Assembly (NCBI GenBank): GCA_020832345.1
Contig: JAFIEY010000232.1
Coordinates: 1 to 52,111, forward strand
Direction: 5' to 3'
Length of the DNA stretch: 52,111 nucleotides
Source of the DNA: Cryomorphaceae bacterium
Lineage (GTDB): Bacteria; Bacteroidota; Bacteroidia; Flavobacteriales; Schleiferiaceae
In this document: positions 34,813 through 43,792 of the stretch, piece after piece
Layout: the number at the start of each line of letters is the position of its first letter
Position numbering within the stretch: position 1 is the stretch's first letter
Program-made: the position numbers and the translations under genes
Notes under the pieces: model-generated
What the model saw: only the letters and a program-made list of their open reading frames with translations
What the model was told of the DNA's origin: nothing
Database searches by the model: none

Positions 34813-37038
34813 TTATTTAATTATTGCAAAAGTCCCCGATTTTGATACACCGGTATCGAGGTCGTACACCGTAAACAAATACATCCCACGTGCAATGATT
34901 TGTGTGCTTTTACTCAACAAGTCCCAGGCACGTTCTCCCCCGGAAAAAACATTCTGCTCGGGGTTTTCCGCGCCAAATGTTCTAAACCAGCGAATGTCCT
35001 GACCGTCGTATTGTTCGTCGTGTTCTATTTCATCGATTAAATCACCTGCTGGGGTAAAGATTTTTATTCGGCAGCGGCGGGGCAGATTGGCAAAAATGAT
35101 TTTCCTACTTTCCTCCTGAAAATTACTCCGTCCTTCCCAGGCGGCACCGTAGTAATAGGGATTCGGGTAAACATAAGGTGCGTTATCCTCAATCGCATCA
35201 TTTGGGGCCGTTCCGGCAAATGCGCGAAACTGATTGGACAATGGTGCGGATTCCAGGGATTCCAAATTGATCTCTTCATTTCCCCTGTCGAATGCTGTAA
35301 CGGAAACCGCGTGTTGCCAGCCGTTTGGCAGATTATCTATGGTGTATTTAAACCAGTATTGATTCGTGTCATTGGGGAACATTTTTGGCTCGTCGAGTAA
35401 GATTGACTCAAAACCCGTCTCGTTAAAATAGCCGTTATCGGGGATGTCAAATTCGGCAATTTTCACCAAATTAGAAGCGACATCCGGGGTACCGGTTACA
35501 TCAAAACCGAGTGGCGTCATATACACCCGAAAGCCCTCAAAATCCATTTCTTGTGAGATGGGGTCAACGGAGTAGAAGGAATTATCACTCCAAAAAATAT
35601 CTATTTTATTTTCCGAGGTCAAAACTCGGGTAATGGGTCTATCCGGCGGAGCAGGAAGAATAAAGCGGGTAATTTTACCACTTCCATCCTGATCTTCTCC
35701 CGGATCTAAAACGCCATTAAAATTCACATCCTCTCCGTTGTAAGCGGTTTGCACCCAGTTTGCATTATCGATAAGGTTTTGTCTTTGCACCAAATTATTT
35801 TCTGAATTGGGGTTTCCATCGTCATTTTTTGGAGCAATGATATATGCAAAAGTCACGGTTATCTCATCCCCCGGCGTGAAGTCTCGGTAGGGACCAGCGG
35901 AGACAATATCCGATCTGTTTCCGGGTGCGTTGAGCATATTTTGCAAATCCACCCCAAAGGATTGTTGGCAATCTGCAGAATTTGGGTTGGTCCAACAGGG
36001 ATGATCATTCATTCCGTTGGCCATTTTTTGATAACGTTGCTCGTCGTTTGAAGGAAAAAAGAAAATGGGATTGGAGCTGTTGTTAAATTGCCATGACTGA
36101 TAATTGGCCATGAAGTTTTCGCGTACCCAGCGTTCTTGTATTTGATTATAAGTACTATCGAGCTGTGGATGGTGAAATCCAAACTTATCTTCAGATCCCA
36201 AAAATTTCTGGCCGATATAACTATCCGTAAACCCAACATCCCCGGTGGCGTCAAAACAATAGGCCAGTCTCAAAGAATCCATGTAGCCATTTCCACCCTG
36301 ACTAAAAAAGGTTGCGCCACCTGCACCGGCGGGCGTGATGTTGATGTTTCTGACCACCGTGTTGTTCCACAAGCCAACAAACACACTGTCATAGGTGCTG
36401 TTTCCGATATTTTTCAAAGTCATGTTGACCACCACAAAGAAATCGCTAAATGAATAGTTCCAATTATACGTTTCCATGGTAACCTGCACATTCATGGGAA
36501 ACTGATGACCGGCAATGGGTGTATTGGTTCCGGGGACAACTTGACTGGAATCGTTAAACACCGCGACAAAATCTTGATGCGAAACAGCGGCATTGGAAAA
36601 AAATCTGGAATCAAATAAGGAAGAACGTTCCCGAAAAGGCGGCGAACCGGGCGGTATGGTAAATTCAAATCCGGCACGACCCGGCGCATAACCCTGTGGC
36701 GCATCAAATGCCGAAGTACTAACTTCAATGGCGCCACCTCGCGACCTGTTTGCGCCACCAATCCAAATACCACCTTCAAACAAATGCTCAATACCAGAAC
36801 CGGCGGGATACTCACAACTTCTTTGTCCTGTTCCATCGCGATAGCCTCGAAAAGCATTTCCAAATGTTCCGGTATTGGTGACGGTCAGACGAATATTAGA
36901 AGCATTCGTTACCTTTTCTTCAAAAGCCTGGGCATAACCGGAGTTTGCTCCACCAAAAAGCAGCAATACAAAAGCACAAAATCCTAACAATTTGACACTT
37001 AAATCACACCGAAAATCTCTTGACACAAGTCCTCGCAT
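34813..37038 (-). CDS. Large secreted protein with FlgD-like C-terminal domain
   Basis: A 741-residue exported protein and the first gene of the cluster. The signal peptide is about 1-37 (LLGFCAFVLLLFGGANSGYA before Q). The body has GTGQRSCEYPAGSGIEHLFEG and IWIGGANR early on, then a repeated style of FRVYMTPLG and VSVTAFDRGNEEINL. The end (YVYPNPYYYGAAW, then IKIFTPAGDLIDEIEHD, WDLLSKSTQIIARGMYLFTV) has the YPNP-beginning FlgD-ig or T9SS-like pattern, but it is less clear than in the next gene. Domain function unknown. A promoter box lies at 37055-37062. Confidence 0.85.
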   Translation of the reverse strand: MRGLVSRDFRCDLSVKLLGFCAFVLLLFGGANSGYAQAFEEKVTNASNIRLTVTNTGTFGNAFRGYRDGTGQRSCEYPAGSGIEHLFEGGIWIGGANRSRGGAIEVSTSAFDAPQGYAPGRAGFEFTIPPGSPPFRERSSLFDSRFFSNAAVSHQDFVAVFNDSSQVVPGTNTPIAGHQFPMNVQVTMETYNWNYSFSDFFVVVNMTLKNIGNSTYDSVFVGLWNNTVVRNINITPAGAGGATFFSQGGNGYMDSLRLAYCFDATGDVGFTDSYIGQKFLGSEDKFGFHHPQLDSTYNQIQERWVRENFMANYQSWQFNNSSNPIFFFPSNDEQRYQKMANGMNDHPCWTNPNSADCQQSFGVDLQNMLNAPGNRSDIVSAGPYRDFTPGDEITVTFAYIIAPKNDDGNPNSENNLVQRQNLIDNANWVQTAYNGEDVNFNGVLDPGEDQDGSGKITRFILPAPPDRPITRVLTSENKIDIFWSDNSFYSVDPISQEMDFEGFRVYMTPLGFDVTGTPDVASNLVKIAEFDIPDNGYFNETGFESILLDEPKMFPNDTNQYWFKYTIDNLPNGWQHAVSVTAFDRGNEEINLESLESAPLSNQFRAFAGTAPNDAIEDNAPYVYPNPYYYGAAWEGRSNFQEESRKIIFANLPRRCRIKIFTPAGDLIDEIEHDEQYDGQDIRWFRTFGAENPEQNVFSGGERAWDLLSKSTQIIARGMYLFTVYDLDTGVSKSGTFAIIK

Positions 37039-37054
37039 TGCGTTAAATTTTCGG

Positions 37055-37080
37055 CAAAGTTACAAGTTCACCGTCATTCA
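37055..37080 (-). promoter_or_regulatory. Candidate promoter of the six-gene surface cluster
   Basis: TAACTTTG on the minus strand (37062-37055) fits TAnnTTTG and lies 16 bases upstream of the start at 37038. A TTG lies 16 bases further upstream, slightly closer than usual. This would drive the cluster from 37038 down to 26035. Confidence 0.5.
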
Positions 37081-37138
37081 ACGTTACATAATTGTTAAGA
37101 ACATATCACTAAAAAATTGGGATCAAAAATATATGCGA

Positions 37139-39232
37139 TTATTCTGATAATTGCTTTTTAATATAATCATATAAATCATACTGAGCCCTTACCTCGGGCG
37201 AATTATTCTTTCGGTAGCCATTACTTCCACGGGCATCAATATTTCTGGCCTTTACATTATCTGACCATAAAATTTCGAGATGATCAAAAATTTGGGATTT
37301 AATCGACTCATCATAAATGGGTACGGTAATCTCAACCCGGTATTCAATATTTCTCGCCATAATATCCGCAGAGGAAATATACATTTTGGGGTTTCCATTA
37401 TTGTGGAAGGCAAATACCCGACTGTGCTCCAAATACCGATCTACAATACTTATGCATTCAATGTTTTCGCTCAACCCAGGTTTTCCGGGAATCAGCGAAC
37501 AAATACCGCGAATGATCAACCTGATCTTTACCCCTGCTCTACCGGCCTCATAAAGGTGATCGATGATGGCCGTATCACATAAACTATTGAGCTTTAATAT
37601 TATCGAAGCCTCCTTTCCCGCTTTGGCATTTTCAATTTCCGCGTCAATACATTTGGTAATTCCACTTCGAAATGAAAAGGGCGAAATCAATAAATGTTTG
37701 TTTTTAAAAACCTTATAGTTGGCATCGAAAAACGTAAACAATCGAACGATTTCCTTGGTGATTCGCTCATCTGATGTAAACAAGTGATAATCTGTATAAA
37801 TACGGGCCGTTTTTTCATTAAAATTACCCGTACCGGCGGAAACGTAGTTTTTCAATTTTTTACCTTCCCGGCGACGAATTAAAATAATCTTGCTGTGCAC
37901 CTTGAGTCCGCTCACACCAAAAACAACATTCACCCCTTCTTGCTTGAGTTTTTCCGTCCATCTAATGTTGTTTTCCTCATCAAAACGCGCCTGCAGCTCC
38001 ATGACTACAGTTACCTTTTTGCCATTTTTTGCAGCATTAATTAAGGCGCTAATGATACGTGAGTTTTCCGCGAGGCGGTACAAGGTAATTTTCACCTCTT
38101 CTACTTGCTCATCGAGGGCGGCTTCTCTCAGCAAGCGAATGATATTGGAAAAAGTATGATAGGGTAAAAAAATTAAAATATCTTTTCGGGCAATTACTTC
38201 GAGTAAGGACTGTTCGAGATTTAAATCGGGATGCGGCAAGGGCGGCATCGGTTTATACGTCAATTCCGGATGACCAGCAGACGGGAAATCGATTAAATCC
38301 TTTTTGTTGTGATAACGGCCACCGGCAATAATAGAATCAAAATTATCCAAATCAAGTCGGGAAATCAACATATCAATGACGTCTCCGGGGATTTTTGCAT
38401 CGTACACAAACCGAACAGGATCGCCCGTTCGCCGATCGCGCAGGCTGCTGACCATTTTATCTAAAAAGCTTTTGGACACATCACTTTCAATATCCAACTC
38501 TGCATCCCGGGTAAATTTAATGGTATGTGCCGTAACACCATCGAAACCGTGAATAAAGAAAATATACCGCAAATTATAACGGATAAGATCATCGAGATAC
38601 ATAATGGTTCGCTTACCGCGACCGGGCATTTCAATAAAGCGCCCCACCAATTCGGAGGGAATTTCGATAAGTGCGAGCAAGGGTTTTTTCTCCCGATCTC
38701 TATACGACAGTTTGATGGACAAATATATAGACTTGTCTCGCAAATGGGGGAAAGGTCGATCCTCGGATAGTAAAATGGTAAAAACCGAAGGACTTACTTT
38801 TTCGATAAAATATTTTCGTGCAAAATCCTTCTGATTGGGTGTCAATCTTTTTTCATCAATAATCCGAATCCCTTCACCTTCGAGTGATTCAGTCAATCGG
38901 TCATAAATATTTTGTGCATCTGCCTGTTGTTGTTTTACAATTTCGGTCAATCTATTGAGCAATTCGGTGGGGTGTACATCTCCAAGTTCTCTACCTCCTC
39001 TTTTGGACAATTGCCCCATTCGCTTAATGGTTGCGTATCGAACCTTAAAAAACTCGTCGAGGTTATTGGAGAAAATTCCTATAAAACGAATACGCTCAAT
39101 TAACGGAACGCGTTCGTCCATTGCCTCTTGTAAAACTCGGGCATTAAAGTGCAACCAACTTATATCGCGTGGTAAATACACATCGCTTGTCAGAAACACT
39201 TTTTTTCGCTTATACTTCTGCTTATGCATCAA
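37139..39232 (-). CDS. ppk1: Polyphosphate kinase 1
   Basis: A 697-residue enzyme that builds polyphosphate from ATP. The N-terminal domain starts LPRDISWLHFNARVLQEA, the family opening. The histidine that is phosphorylated during catalysis is probably H446 in KVHSKIILI. The motif MELQARFDEENNIRW at about 411-425 and SAGTGNFNEKTARIYTDYHLF at about 465-486 are conserved. The length is normal. It overlaps the SixA-like gene upstream by four bases, so the two are co-translated. The partner exopolyphosphatase gene is about 33 kb away at 4044. Confidence 0.96.
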   Translation of the reverse strand: MMHKQKYKRKKVFLTSDVYLPRDISWLHFNARVLQEAMDERVPLIERIRFIGIFSNNLDEFFKVRYATIKRMGQLSKRGGRELGDVHPTELLNRLTEIVKQQQADAQNIYDRLTESLEGEGIRIIDEKRLTPNQKDFARKYFIEKVSPSVFTILLSEDRPFPHLRDKSIYLSIKLSYRDREKKPLLALIEIPSELVGRFIEMPGRGKRTIMYLDDLIRYNLRYIFFIHGFDGVTAHTIKFTRDAELDIESDVSKSFLDKMVSSLRDRRTGDPVRFVYDAKIPGDVIDMLISRLDLDNFDSIIAGGRYHNKKDLIDFPSAGHPELTYKPMPPLPHPDLNLEQSLLEVIARKDILIFLPYHTFSNIIRLLREAALDEQVEEVKITLYRLAENSRIISALINAAKNGKKVTVVMELQARFDEENNIRWTEKLKQEGVNVVFGVSGLKVHSKIILIRRREGKKLKNYVSAGTGNFNEKTARIYTDYHLFTSDERITKEIVRLFTFFDANYKVFKNKHLLISPFSFRSGITKCIDAEIENAKAGKEASIILKLNSLCDTAIIDHLYEAGRAGVKIRLIIRGICSLIPGKPGLSENIECISIVDRYLEHSRVFAFHNNGNPKMYISSADIMARNIEYRVEITVPIYDESIKSQIFDHLEILWSDNVKARNIDARGSNGYRKNNSPEVRAQYDLYDYIKKQLSE

Positions 39233-39723
39233 TTTATTCTCTTTTTGGGATAATCAAAAAACAACAATTTCGCCTTGTTGTTTATGTCTTTCCAGCGCTC
39301 CACGGAAAACGCCAAACACGCCACCCCAGTAGTTGGCACATGACCAACCCGCTGATCTGAAGCCTGATTGATAAAATCTGCCAATCCCGGATTATGTCCA
39401 AATACCATGGCTGCATCATAACGGTCGTCAATCTCTCTTGCTACCTGCCAGTAATTTTCAGGTTGTCCGTGATACAACTCAGCTTTAATGGCAATGGTAG
39501 AGAAATCGATGCCGAAATTACGGGCAAAAATCATGGCCGTATGCAGGGCACGGGTAGCCGGACTAGAAATGATGTGCTCCGGAAGATAATTGTTTTCCTG
39601 AAGCCATTCGGATGTTCCGGTCGCATCGCGTATGCCTCTACCTTTGAGCGGGCGGTCAATGTCTTGAAGATTGCCATCACTCCAACTGGACTTGGCATGA
39701 CGCACCACATACAACTGTTTCAT
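39229..39723 (-). CDS. SixA-like histidine phosphatase
   Basis: From the ATG at 39723 the protein has 164 residues. It starts MKQLYVVRHAKSSW with the RHAK phosphohistidine motif at 8-11. It also has ISSPATRALHTA and VFGHNPGLADF, carrying the second histidine. SixA removes phosphate from histidine phosphotransfer domains in E. coli; in Bacteroidota the target is unknown. The frame extends to 39786, but the extra 21 residues precede the family start. It overlaps ppk1 by four bases. Confidence 0.9.
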   Translation of the reverse strand: MKQLYVVRHAKSSWSDGNLQDIDRPLKGRGIRDATGTSEWLQENNYLPEHIISSPATRALHTAMIFARNFGIDFSTIAIKAELYHGQPENYWQVAREIDDRYDAAMVFGHNPGLADFINQASDQRVGHVPTTGVACLAFSVERWKDINNKAKLLFFDYPKKRIN

Positions 39724-39786
39724 AAATTGGATAATTTTAAAAATCCATAAAACCGTCGTCTCCGGAGTTTCCCCAAGGCAAACCAC

Positions 39787-39928
39787 GCAACGAACTCTAA
39801 GCCGGCGGACGTTAAAAACGGTGACGAAACTACAAATACCTTTTGGATTAACAACCGATATTGATAAAATTTAAAATAGCAGAAAGAAAATAACACCCTA
39901 AGACATTACGAATGGTTAATTTTGTGAA
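39787..39928. promoter_or_regulatory. Divergent intergenic region with -7 box at 39917-39924
   Basis: TAATTTTG at 39917-39924 fits TAnnTTTG for the plus-strand gene at 39929, but it ends only four bases before the start codon. A transcript from it would be leaderless or nearly so. No gene or repeat was seen in the rest of this gap. Confidence 0.4.
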
Positions 39929-41092
39929 ATGAAAAATCGCTTCATTTTTATATTGATGCTTTTAAGCAACTGGTCTTTTAGCCAAAGTATTACACTATTA
40001 AAATACTGCCAGCTACCTGAATTATTGCGTGAAAACAGTGGTATGATAGCCCTCAATGATTCCACCCTCATCTTCCACAACGATTCGGGAAATAAAGCGT
40101 GTTTATATATGGTCAATCACAATTGCGAATTACTGGACACCTTTTGTCTAAAGGGTATAAAAAATGTGGATTGGGAAGATATTACCATGGACACCAAAGG
40201 CCATATTTACATTGCTGATTTGGGGAATAACCAAAACAAACGAGATACTGTTTGGATTTTGCGCATAAACACTTCCCATATTACCCATGGGGAAACATTG
40301 CAAATAGATTCCATTTCAATCGTATATCAGGATATTTTTCCTCCGGGGCCGAAAAGAAAAATGTACGATGTAGAGGCCCTTTATTGGCACAACGACTCCC
40401 TGTTTTTCCTGTCAAAAAACCGCCGCGAACCTTTCGATGGCATCAGTTGGGTTTTTGGCATTCCCGACAAACCCGGATTTCACCATTTACAGCCCATGGA
40501 CTCGATAAAAATTCCGGGGGTAATCCGCCATCTCAGTTGGGTAACCGCCGCCGATTACGAACCCTCTAGTCGATTACTACTTATATTAGGATCCAATCAA
40601 TTAACAGCAATCCACCATGCCCCGGAAGAAAAGCCATACCACGGTTCGCAAACCACCTTTGACCTCGGCGCTATTTCTCAAAAAGAGGCCATCGCATTCT
40701 CACCTACCATGATTTTTATTAGCGATGAAGATCACAAAAAAATTCCCGGTAGAACTTTATACATGTTGCCAAAAAAATTACTCTACAAAAAATTGGGTTT
40801 AGATATAATGGATTTACCCCTTTCCTTTGATGTCCGTGTTCCCGAAAAAGTCACCACCGACAGCCTGGAAGTCACCTTCGTTTTGCCCTATGATTCTTGG
40901 GCTGGATGGGAATTGTTGGACTATAGTGGGCTTCGTGTAAAAGTGGGAAAACCAAAAGATTACCCAAGAGGATTTCATCGAATATACATTCCCATTCACA
41001 CCCTTGATCCGGCGCATTATGTTTTCAATTTAATTATCGACGATATGCCGCACGCATTTCAGATTGGCAAGAAGTGGAAACCTGAAGATTGA
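39929..41092 (+). CDS. Secreted beta-propeller-like protein of unknown function
   Basis: A 387-residue exported protein. The signal peptide is MKNRFIFILMLLSNWSFS before Q. The body has the propeller-like pattern ENSGMIALNDSTLIFHND, WEDITMDTKGHIYIADLGN, then YDVEALYWHNDSLFFLSKN and WVTAADYEPSSRLLLILG, as in Bacteroidota NHL-like or SdiA-regulated-like proteins. The last part is a small beta domain (VRVPEKVTTDSLEVTFVLP), similar in style to the secreted C-terminal domains. The stop codon is the first TGA of element copy G; the original stop TAA would have been at the same place, so the protein is unchanged. Confidence 0.78.
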   Translation: MKNRFIFILMLLSNWSFSQSITLLKYCQLPELLRENSGMIALNDSTLIFHNDSGNKACLYMVNHNCELLDTFCLKGIKNVDWEDITMDTKGHIYIADLGNNQNKRDTVWILRINTSHITHGETLQIDSISIVYQDIFPPGPKRKMYDVEALYWHNDSLFFLSKNRREPFDGISWVFGIPDKPGFHHLQPMDSIKIPGVIRHLSWVTAADYEPSSRLLLILGSNQLTAIHHAPEEKPYHGSQTTFDLGAISQKEAIAFSPTMIFISDEDHKKIPGRTLYMLPKKLLYKKLGLDIMDLPLSFDVRVPEKVTTDSLEVTFVLPYDSWAGWELLDYSGLRVKVGKPKDYPRGFHRIYIPIHTLDPAHYVFNLIIDDMPHAFQIGKKWKPED

Positions 41093-41150
41093 GTCTGATC
41101 TAAAAACTCCCTAGATTTTGATTGAAATCATCCTTTTTAGAGTGGACTCA
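41090..41150 (+). mobile_element. TGAGTC palindromic element, copy G (61 bp)
   Basis: The ends are TGAGTCTGATCTAAAAAC and CTTTTTAGAGTGGACTCA. A perfect AGAT duplication flanks it (41086-41089 and 41151-41154). It is an internal-deletion form: the left arm joins directly to the CTCCCTAG segment at an AAAAA tract shared by both sides. Its first three bases are the stop codon of the preceding gene. It lies in a convergent gap. Confidence 0.93.
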
Positions 41151-41181
41151 AGATTAAAAACGATATCCTCAAATTAAGCAA

Positions 41182-43776
41182 TCATTTAACCCCCAACTTC
41201 CTCTTGAGTTCATTAAGCTTTATCAAAGCTTCAACCGGTGTTAAAGCATTGATGTCTAAATTTTGAATATCGTCCTTTATATCTTCAAGCAACGGGTCGT
41301 CCAATTGAAAAATAGAAAGTTGCACATCTTCTTTAGCCAAGGAATCCTTATGATTATTTCCTCTGGAAGCTTCCAGTTTCTTTAAAATTGACCTTGCATT
41401 TGAAACGACCAATGGTGGCAAACCTGCCATTTTCGCTACGTGAATTCCAAAACTGTGGTTACTTCCGCCGGGGGCAAGTTTGCGCAAAAACACAATTTCA
41501 TTTTTGATTTCCTTTACACTCACATTGAAATTTTTAATCCTTTCGTATGTATTTTCCATTTCGTTGAGTTCGTGATAATGCGTGGCAAAAAGTGTCAGCG
41601 GACGATGTGGATGCTCGTGAAGAAATTGCGCAATGCTCCAGGCGATGGAAATTCCGTCGTAGGTTGAAGTACCACGCCCAATTTCGTCCAATAAAATTAA
41701 ACTCCTTGCCGAAAGGTTATTGAGAATGGTTGCGGTCTCGTTCATCTCCACCATAAAAGTAGATTCTCCCTGGGAAATATTGTCCGATGCCCCTACCCGC
41801 ACGAATATCCGATCTAGGGTATGCAAACGCGCTGAGGCTGCGGGAACAAAACTTCCTACCTGTGCCAACAAACTGATTAGGGCCGTTTGTCGTAATAACG
41901 CTGATTTTCCGGACATATTGGGTCCGGTAATCATCATGATTTGGGTCTTTTCTGCATGGAGTTCAGTATCGTTGGGGATATAAGGTTTTCCGGGCGGCAA
42001 TTGTTTCTCGATGACCGGATGCCGTCCATCCACAATTTCAATCGTCGGATCCTCGGTAAACTCCGGTCTGACAAAGTTATTTTTCAAAGCCAATTGTCCA
42101 AAGGCAATTAGACAATCCAACCGGGCAATGGTTTGTGCATTATGTTGCAATGCACCTATATAAGTGGTGGCCTCAGCAATGAGTTCGGATAATAGGTGTT
42201 GTTCGAGGTGCAAGACCTTTTCTTCCGCCCCCATAATTTTGTCCTCATACATTTTGAGTTCTTCGGTGATATACCGTTCGGCATTGACAAGGGTTTGTTT
42301 TCGGACCCAGTTTTCGGGGACTTTATTTTTATGGGCATTTCTAACTTCAATAAAATATCCAAAGACGTTGTTGAAAGCCACCTTCAAATTGGGAATTCCC
42401 GTGGCCTCCATTTCGCGTTTTTGCATTTGAGCCAGCTGATCTTTACCCGAATTTAGCAATGCCCTCAGCTCATCGAGTTCGGGGTTAATGCCGTCAGAGA
42501 TAACAATTCCCTTTCCTACGGCAATGGCTGGATCTTCGGTAATGGTTTGTTCAATTTGCTCCTGAAGTCGTTCGCAAAGATGCAAATGATCCACCAGTCC
42601 TTGTAGCATTTCAGAATCCGCGATGTCGCCCCGGGTTTTGATTCTGGAAATGGCGGCCAGTCCTTTTTGCAATTGCTTTATCTCCCTGGGGTTTATTCGA
42701 CCGGTACTGAGTTTTGAGACCAACCTTTCCAAATCGTGTATTTGCCGAATATCCTCAATAAAGGGTTCAGCTGCATCCGGATTTTTAGAAAAAAAGGCCA
42801 CCAGATCCAGGCGTTTTCCAATTTCCTGAGGATCTTTTAAGGGAAATGCCAACCACCTTCGCAAAAGGCGCCCCCCCATGGGTGATGCGGTATTGTCGAT
42901 GGTATCGACCAAGCTTATCCCATCGGGCGCATTTGACCTAAACACTTCGAGATTCCGCATGGTGAATGCATCCATCCACATAAAATCACCGCCGTAAATT
43001 CGGGAAATTCCGGCGATATGCTCAAGTTGATTATGTTCAGTATCCTTTAAATAATGAAGGGTAGCTCCTGCGGCAACAATCGCGTCCGGCCAATCTTCTA
43101 TTCCAAAACCCTTAAGCGAGTTGGTTTGAAATTGTCTATTGAGCAACTCATAGGTATAATCGGGTTTAAAGACCCACTCCTCCATTTCGAAGAAAGGGTA
43201 TTTTTCTTTTACCCGTTGTAGAAAATCGTTTTTTTGTCGTTTCGGAAAAATGACTTCCCTGGGCATGAAGTTTTGCATCCATTGCTCCACCTCACCCTGA
43301 TTACCCTGACTCACATAAAATTCTCCGGTAGAAATATCAACCAAAGCCATCCCCCAAGCATCATTTCCCGCGGGATAAAGTGTGCACAAAAAATTATTGC
43401 TTCGAGCTGAAAGTAATTGGTCACTCATGGTAACCCCGGGTGTGACCAGTTCTGTAACGCCCCGCTTGACAATTTTTTTGGTCTTTTTAGGATCTTCTAA
43501 TTGGTCGCAAATGGCCACACGATGACCGGCACGCACCAATTTTGGCAAATAACTTTCGAGCGAATGGTGTGGAAACCCAGCCAGTTCGATATGCGATGCA
43601 GCACCATTGGCACGTTTGGTGAGTACAATGTCCAAAACTTTACTGGCGCGAATGGCATCTTCGCCGAAGGTTTCATAAAAATCACCAACACGAAAGAGCA
43701 AAATAGCATCGGGGTATTTGCTCTTGATGCCGTAATATTGTTTCATTAACGGGGTCTCGCTCGTACTTTTGCTCAC
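41182..43776 (-). CDS. mutS: DNA mismatch repair protein MutS
   Basis: An 864-residue mismatch-recognition ATPase. The mismatch-binding FRVGDFYETFGE is at about 28-39. The Walker A GPNMSGKS is at about 618-625, followed by the signature region NISQGESTFMVEMNE and Walker B LILLDEIGRGTST. I chose the GTG at 43776, giving VSKSTSETPLMKQYYGIKSKY-type sequence, because Bacteroidota MutS proteins start in this way; the frame itself extends to 43872. GPNMSGKSA in place of GPNMGGKST is common in this phylum. It is transcribed away from the SpoU methyltransferase with only 16 bases between starts. Confidence 0.95.
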   Translation of the reverse strand: MSKSTSETPLMKQYYGIKSKYPDAILLFRVGDFYETFGEDAIRASKVLDIVLTKRANGAASHIELAGFPHHSLESYLPKLVRAGHRVAICDQLEDPKKTKKIVKRGVTELVTPGVTMSDQLLSARSNNFLCTLYPAGNDAWGMALVDISTGEFYVSQGNQGEVEQWMQNFMPREVIFPKRQKNDFLQRVKEKYPFFEMEEWVFKPDYTYELLNRQFQTNSLKGFGIEDWPDAIVAAGATLHYLKDTEHNQLEHIAGISRIYGGDFMWMDAFTMRNLEVFRSNAPDGISLVDTIDNTASPMGGRLLRRWLAFPLKDPQEIGKRLDLVAFFSKNPDAAEPFIEDIRQIHDLERLVSKLSTGRINPREIKQLQKGLAAISRIKTRGDIADSEMLQGLVDHLHLCERLQEQIEQTITEDPAIAVGKGIVISDGINPELDELRALLNSGKDQLAQMQKREMEATGIPNLKVAFNNVFGYFIEVRNAHKNKVPENWVRKQTLVNAERYITEELKMYEDKIMGAEEKVLHLEQHLLSELIAEATTYIGALQHNAQTIARLDCLIAFGQLALKNNFVRPEFTEDPTIEIVDGRHPVIEKQLPPGKPYIPNDTELHAEKTQIMMITGPNMSGKSALLRQTALISLLAQVGSFVPAASARLHTLDRIFVRVGASDNISQGESTFMVEMNETATILNNLSARSLILLDEIGRGTSTYDGISIAWSIAQFLHEHPHRPLTLFATHYHELNEMENTYERIKNFNVSVKEIKNEIVFLRKLAPGGSNHSFGIHVAKMAGLPPLVVSNARSILKKLEASRGNNHKDSLAKEDVQLSIFQLDDPLLEDIKDDIQNLDINALTPVEALIKLNELKRKLGVK

Positions 43777-43792
43777 GGAATACGGTTTTTTT

